A stretch of DNA of 64,000 nucleotides. Source: Paralvinella palmiformis. Taxonomy: Eukaryota; Annelida; Polychaeta; Terebellida; Alvinellidae. Below are positions 58,040-64,000 of this stretch, in pieces; position 1 is the stretch's first letter, and every line of letters starts with the position of its first letter. Made by a program: the position numbers and the translations under genes. The notes under the pieces were generated by a model, which did not search any database, was not told where the DNA came from, and saw only the letters and a list, made by a program, of their open reading frames with translations. Where the stretch lies: assembly GCA_025642065.1 (NCBI GenBank), contig JAODUP010000190.1, forward strand, positions 1 through 64,000, read 5' to 3'.

Positions 58040-58885
58040 GCAAGACACAACATCACCATTATTATTGAAAAAATTATCTGGACCTATATGCATAGCCATA
58101 TTTTTAAATATTCATTAAGATCAGACGTAACCTCATTTGGCTGAGTTACAATATTATATCATCCTGCAATAAAATTATATTATCATTTTTATTTATAGAT
58201 TTATGAGAGATAAGCGGCTTAACAGTTTCTCCCAAAGCTTTATCATTAGCATATGTATTACAACATTTATTATGCAAATACACATTCGTACCTTTTTGCA
58301 TAATTTTGAAACAATATTTTTCTGATACTTATATTTCTTACAATTTAATTAATTTTTACACCGATCATATTTTCTTTTTAGCATGCTTCTGACATTAATT
58401 GCTTTTCTTAAGTCACCATTCATAGATTGAATTATGTTACCTTTAATTGTTCTAGATTTTATGGATGCATGAACATATAATACTTGCATTGTAAGTTCAT
58501 TCCATATCCAATATTAATCATCAAGTATATTTATAATGTGATAGGAAATTCTAGCAATATCATTAACAAAGGTGTTTACATCGAAATATTTATAACTTCT
58601 GTAATTAAATGTAATCTCTGTTGGTAGTGGTAAATGAAATTTTGTTGACGGACAAACAATTAATTAAGATGTTAATAATCACTTACTTATTCGAATAATT
58701 AGATTTGTTAATGAAGGTTTTCCTTTTACGCAAGTTTCACCTTTTACTAGATTCTTTAGAGCGTGTATATATCAGGACAATCTGCAAGAATGTTTTTATT
58801 ATTAAACACAATAACATTAAAATTACCTAGGATCATAAGGTTACAGTCATCTTGTACATATCATACTCTTATCAATACATTCTAC

Positions 58886-58946
58886 AATGATGTCAGTCTT
58901 TACCTTTGGTTATTCTACAATGATGTCAGTCTTTACCTTTGGTTAT
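58886..58946 (+). repeat. 29-bp tandem duplication
   Basis: TCTACAATGATGTCAGTCTT plus ACCTTTGGTTAT occurs twice in a row inside the LINE remnant. Confidence 0.85.
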
Positions 58947-59160
58947 TTATAAATGCTGATAAATAACCACTTTTCCTTGTTTAATTTAAATTCAAGACCT
59001 AAAATATATCTATCCTTCCATTGACATTATTAATGGGAAGTTCTTCAATATCAGAACGACGAATCTGAGGAATATCATTCCCTATATATGCATCATAATA
59101 CCACCTTGATTTTCAGCGGGAACAGATTTTTTAAGTAGTAGGCTGTTAATTATAGTGGGA

Positions 59161-59467
59161 ACATAAAGCATTTTCAAGGCAGAGGAATTTGATCTAAATC
59201 CTCAAATGAGTATATATACCCCCAATAATTTCGATCCCCCTTTGTGCCAATCCTGGATCTACCTATTATATATGCAACTTTTATAGGCAACTGGGAGTAC
59301 TCGGTAATATTTTGGGTGGGGGTTGCTGTGGCCAAGGTTAAATATGGGATTTACTTCATTACACCCCAAAATGGCAAGGGGGGAAGTTTTTCTCAATTTG
59401 ACTGGTCAATAAGATCTAATCATTCATTAAAATCTCAAAAAGAGGATCCAGCTGCTTAGCATTCCTA

Positions 59468-59514
<47 letters not shown>

Positions 59515-59855
59515 ATACTGGGAAATAATTATAAAGAATACGTCTAATTTTGCTCCGAAGTATTTGATTGTTAAATAGCTTCTTAGCTGCTTGATTTTCA
59601 ATTATTCATCGAGGATAGTGTCTATGATATCAATGGTATCTGTTATTATGTTATAAACAGGTTGATTCAGTTAATTATCTATAATTGCATGTATTATCAC
59701 TAATACACCGAGCGGATCACCTGAAATCAAATAGCATCGGCTTTGCAAACGACGCATCTTGCTTGGCGTCCAACACCGACCGATTGTTGACATTGAGGGG
59801 AAAAGAAAGAAATATTTTGCTATGTTTTTTTTAAATTTTTGGCCATCCTCAATGA
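59161..59855. other. Spacer with (TA)n
   Basis: No gene recognised; (TA)n at about 59469-59511. Confidence 0.5.
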
Positions 59856-62010
59856 GAAATGATTAATATCATGAAGAAACCAATACCTGAAAGGAGATCA
59901 AGGAGTGGAGGTAAATCGGTAGCTTTGCCAGTCAACGACATCCTACCAGACAGCAATGTTAAAGGCAAAGACGGAAAGAAGAATAACATAATTAAATGTT
60001 GGAAAAAAACAAATAAAAGTGGAGATAAAGGTGAGATTAGAAACTCAAAGTAAAGAAAGCCTCCCTGTGGATGACTTAGACAAGATGACATGTCACACAT
60101 GCAAAGTAAGTGGACACAAATACTTCGCATAATGTGAGTTGTGCGATTTTTTGGTACTGTGCTAAATGTCAGCACCTCAAAACTGATGCCATGAAACTTT
60201 TAGCACTATATGGGAACATCCACTAGTTCATGTTCATCTCGTGAACAAAATGCAGTGGGTATGATAACCAATGCCAAATACAGTCTAGGCAAGAAAACAC
60301 CAGCCCAATTCCTAAGTGAGAGGATCATAACAGTAAGAAGAAGCAGAAGGCGGGTATATTAAACAACTTTTTCTCTTCTGTATTCACAAGAGAAGATACT
60401 AAACAACATGCCGGATACATTCACAAGCCGTACATACATTGAATTGATGGATATAAAAATTACACCAGGAGATGTCACAAAGAAGCTATCCAAGATGAAT
60501 CCAAACAAATCCCCAGAACCCGGTGGAGCTGCACCCAGAGTATTAAAGGAACTACAAAAAATTATAGCTGAACCAATTTACCTGATCTTCAGAAAGTCTC
60601 TTCACCTGGGGAAAATACCAGTTGGCTGGAAGATGGGGCTGGTGTCCCCCATTTTCAAGAAAGGTAACAGACAGGCCAAAAACTAGACCAGTAAGCCTAA
60701 CATCAGTCATTTGTAAGACTCTAGATTCGATCATCAGGGACCATATCATGCATCATATGGTTGAAAACCAACTCCTCACAAAATGCCAACATGGTTTTAT
60801 CAAAGGTCACTCCTGTGTCACTGAACTGTTGGCAGTCCTGGAGAAATGGACAGAAGCACTGGACTTTGGAAATAATATGGATGCTGTGTATCTTGATTTT
60901 GCAAAAGCATTCGATACTGTTCCGCATCAGCAACTCCTGATGAAAATCAAATATTATGGCATATCAGATAAAATACGGAAACGGATAGAGGACGTTTTAT
61001 TTCAGAGAAATCAGCAAGTAGTAGTCAATGGCATAAAGTCACTGGTAGCGATTGTTTTGAGTGGAATCCCTCAAAGTAGTGTTTTAGGGCCATTGCTATT
61101 TATCTGTTTCATTAAAGACATGCCAGAGGTGGTCCACTCAAGCATACAGATGTTTGCTGATAACACAAAGATTACTAGACCAGTGAACACCCCAGAACAT
61201 GCCCAGCGATTACAAAACGACCTGGATGCCCTGGAAGAATGGTCTAACCCATGGTAGCTGAGGCTTAATGCTGAAAATGTAAAGTTATGCATCTTGGTAG
61301 CTGCAATACATGCATAGAGTACCACATGCACAAGAGGGAGTCCAGGTTAACTTACAGACAACAGAACTGGAAAAGGATCTGGTGTGTATATTGACACCAA
61401 GTTAACATTCAGTATGCATTGCGAAAAAAAGGCAAATATGGCTAACAAACTATTAGGCCTGACCAGAAGATCATATGTGTACCTTGATAATGCAACAGTA
61501 AAGACTTTGTACACCTCTCTTGTTAGGCCGCATCTAGAATATGGGAACACTGCCTGGTATCCAGTATTAAAAAGACTGTGAACTGTTGGAGAATGCCCAA
61601 CTTCGAGCAACAAAACTAACCCCGGTATTGAGGGACCTGCCTTATGTTGAGAGAATTACTGCCCTAGATCTACCAGGCCTCTACTACAGACGAGCTAGAG
61701 GTGACATGATAAAGACACATAAACACATGTCTGGAATATATGCAGTAGATGCTGAGTACATGAAACCAGATACATCATTCACTAGGGGTCACAGTTTCAA
61801 GTTAAAGAAAGAAAGATCAATGAAAAATATCAGGCAACAATACTACAGGATCAGGATTTTAAACTCAAGGAATATGTTGCCTGCTGAAGTGGTTAGTGCA
61901 CCCTCACTAAATCCGTTTAAAAACAGACTGGCTCAGCTATATGTCACAGGTAATATCAGCGAGGAAGCGAGGATAAGCAACTCAACCGAACTCTACTTCA
62001 TTGAGGTTTA
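59856..62010 (+). mobile_element. Jockey/CR1-like LINE, relatively young but frameshifted
   Basis: 59859-60170 looks like the remnant of ORF1: a basic N-terminus (KPIPERRSRSGGKS), then a PHD-like Cys pattern (DKMTCHTCKVSGH, then CELCDF and CAKCQ in shifted frames). From 60408 the RT begins (NPNKSPEPGGAAPRVLKELQ, GLVSPIFKKG). 60622-61257 has PVSLTSVICKTLDSIIRDHI, YLDFAKAFDTVPHQQLL, GIPQSSVLGPLLF and the catalytic box as FADNTKI. 61384-61581 has KLTFSMHCEKKANMANKLLG and VRPHLEYGNTAW. 61586-62011 has YYRRARGDMI and the C-terminus. The catalytic FADD is FADN, and at least four frame breaks are present, so it is inactive. The endonuclease region appears deleted between 60240 and 60400. Confidence 0.87.
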
Positions 62011-62574
62011 GATTTCCACGATAAGTGGTTGATAATGTGTTTAAACGATAGGATATACACCTCTCCGTAAGCAGCAATAGGCTAATAATCTGTTGCAGTG
62101 GAAAACAATTCGGCGCTAAATTCGCATACATCATGGAATTCGGACCGAACTATGATATGATTGGTATGATGCTTTCCTTCTTTATCTGATAGGTTTATTA
62201 CTTTGACATCGTCCATCACATGTTTTGTAATATGGATGTTATAGAAGGTATGATAGCTGCTAGGTGCAATAGTTTGACTGGTTTGTGTCGATGGTCATAT
62301 ATTACTGCTTGGTAGTTTTCGATGATGCAGAAATCCAAGGGGCATATTTAGAAATCTCCTCTCCTCTTTAAATGCTCTTACATTATTCTCTAGCTTTAAT
62401 TATTTATTTCATCGTGGCTTTTTGTTGGCTCTGCTTGACAACTTCACATTCATTGCTGGTTTACATATCTCGCCCTAGACCCATCGATGTTTTCTTTGAT
62501 TTTAGTCACGTTTCCCAAGCTTGTAACACTGCCCGCTTCTTTTCCATATTTTGGGTTTCATACGGTTCCCCCGG

Positions 62575-62745
62575 CGTGCCTCCATGGTCTAGCGGTAGCG
62601 TGTGGGCTACAGGTCACTACCATCCGTATTCGAATCTCGGCGTGCGCATATCTGAAGGTTGTATCATCTTCGCTTCATTACCTTTGGAGGTCGCTCGGCC
62701 CATTTAGCCTACCATGTGCCATAAAACACCAATCATCATCATCTT
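62575..62745 (+). mobile_element. tRNA-derived SINE with intact A and B boxes
   Basis: A box TGGTCTAGCGG at 62585-62595, B box GTATTCGAATC at 62626-62636, then the family body ATATCTGAAGGTT...CTTCGCTTCATTACC...GGTCGCTCGGCCCATTTAG shared with 28696-28818, ending in ATCATCATC. Not a functional tRNA gene: no anticodon stem closes and it continues into the SINE body. Confidence 0.85.
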
Positions 62746-64000
62746 CATACGAAGTCTTAGTTTAGGGATAAGTGTGAATCTCTATGTTAATTCTGAGTTG
62801 TGTCTTCTTCCTTATTGCACCTTTCCATTCCGAACAAATAATCAGTCGCATTGCATGTGACAATGTATGAAGACTATTCCTTAGTACACGTTGCAGTGTT
62901 TCAGCGTCAGTTATTTTGTGTACTGAATTGTTGCTTCAGGCAGAGGTACTTGTCCGTTTTACTTCTTCAAGAATATTCACTACACGAGTTCAAGTTGCTA
63001 CACTGGTACTTAGAACTGACTACACTATGGCGGTAATATGTCTTAATAATCACCAGCTGTGCGGGCACATGACACAGTGGACACATACTGCGGTTGAAGT
63101 TGGGGGGGGGGCATTGCCACAGACAACCCTGTAAGGATATATACATTGCTGGAAACTATAGAGTCACTTACATTGCTGGAAACTATAGAGTCACTTACAT
63201 ATCCCAATCTCTGATGCTATGCACCTACTTTCCCTGTTCGAGTAAGGTTCAACATTCTTATTGTTTGGACTATTCCTATATGTGATGCTCTTCGTTGTCT
63301 ATGTATCCGTTACTTAATTTGGTACTGATGATAACTTCTGTCTGGGATTTGTTTCTGTGCTATATTTTCCCATGCCATTAATTCCGTTAATCTTGAGGTC
63401 CATTGAATATTTTTCCCATATTCTATCAAGATTTGTTTCATATAGATGAACGGGCGGATATCCCAATATTTCTTGTTCCAGTGCTTATTACACCAATTAG
63501 GCATTCTAGATCCCTTCCTTAGAACGATGTCCTCTTTCTACCCATTAATATGCATTTTACTTGTTTTATGATACAATATGCTAAGGTATCAGGATTTATC
63601 CTGGGATGTTTTGAGGGGTATGATACTCACAATCCATAAAACAAAGAATAACATAAAAAGGGGAATAAAGTAATGACTCTTATCCAGATATCATTCTTCT
63701 CATTAAACTGGATGAATACCCATAACGGGTAAAATTGGTTGAATGAAGAGCTGAGAAGCATTATTTTAGCCAAATACTTTTATATATATTAAAATTAGCA
63801 AATAGGATTCCAAATTAATAATATTCCAGCAATCATGTATATCATAAGGTAGATACAAAATATTTTGTTAACTAAAGTTATTTCTAAGATTATGGTTAAG
63901 ACCATTGTGTTGCTGCTTAATTTATTACTGTGTTTAATTAAATTTTTATGGCTTGTTTTTGTTAATCATATATCCCATTTCGTGGAATCCGTCAGAGAGA
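62746..64000. other. Spacer without recognised genes
   Basis: Contains an exact 27-bp tandem duplication (CATTGCTGGAAACTATAGAG plus TCACTTA) at about 63145-63200. A minus-strand open stretch at 63310-63504 (FIYMKQILIEYGKNIQW) is not recognised. Confidence 0.5.

Larger units (their letters stand above)
55440..59160 (-). mobile_element. Decayed full-domain LINE, antisense, with two nested hAT insertions
   Basis: Reading the minus strand from 59160: endonuclease segments (DIPQIRRSDIEELP-like and KEKWLFISIYK near 58950-59090; LMILGNFNV and KGETCVKGKPSLTNLII near 58690-58850), RT (PVSILPSQSKTFEKEIVNQL near 56950-57000; GSAQGSLIGQL and NVFFDDFLGVVDN near 56180-56240 and 56620-56640), then AKIFGLNVDSKLKFSTHILQ (55940-56000) and a REWLPKCK-like end near 55450-55500. 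Many stops. The RT is interrupted by elements at 56255-56612 and 57336-58039. A jockey/CR1-type element; exact clade not assigned. Confidence 0.8.

Noticed and set aside
62575..62640. Possible tRNA gene
   Set aside because: A and B boxes are present, but the cloverleaf does not close and the body matches another SINE copy at 28696.
63310..63504. Minus-strand frame with IYMKQILIEYGKNIQW
   Set aside because: Could be a retroelement fragment, but no diagnostic motif was found, so it is not called.

Overview
This is AT-rich animal DNA from an intron-rich nuclear genome: GT..AG introns, extracellular EGF, fucolectin-type (FTP) and fibronectin III (FN3) modules, non-LTR retrotransposons, hAT transposons, tRNA-derived SINEs and many (TA)n and (CA)n arrays. 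FTP plus EGF plus FN3 on tandem receptor tyrosine phosphatases suggests a marine invertebrate, most likely a mollusc. That assignment is inference from domain architecture; no species marker was read.

The window is built around two receptor-type protein tyrosine phosphatase (RPTP) genes placed head to head. Gene 1 (minus strand, coding span 30206 down to 10587, 27 exons) reads signal peptide, EGF-like, FTP, two Cys-rich EGF-like exons, two FN3, TM, juxtamembrane, PTP D1, PTP D2. Gene 2 (plus strand, 35265 to 51187, 27 exons, 1168 residues) is its paralogue: it lacks the first EGF exon and gains a 27-nt exon before the TM. Intron phases match throughout and many exon lengths are identical, so the pair arose by inverted duplication. 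D1 keeps the catalytic signature HCSAGVGRTGT in both, but the WPD loop reads WED. D2 has a degenerate signature and no acid in its WP loop in either gene. Gene 2 is open throughout. Gene 1 has two frame breaks in its extracellular part and a duplicated signal-peptide exon whose nearer copy has lost its splice donor. Between the genes, a CpG-richer stretch near 32170-32610 has outward-facing splice donors on both strands and is the candidate shared bidirectional promoter.

The rest is mobile DNA. Left flank (1-10586): LINE remnants, a broken hAT transposase gene, two terminal-inverted-repeat elements and TA arrays. Gene 1 introns hold a ~1.1-1.5 kb inverted repeat, SINEs and microsatellites. 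Right flank (51188-64000): the gene 2 3'UTR, a repeat-bearing spacer, a decayed minus-strand LINE carrying two nested hAT insertions with target-site duplications, a fresher plus-strand LINE (about 59856-62010) and a tRNA-derived SINE near 62600.

Exon boundaries were set by hand from splice consensus, reading frame and comparison of the two paralogues, and checked by exon length and phase. Ends of repeats are approximate.
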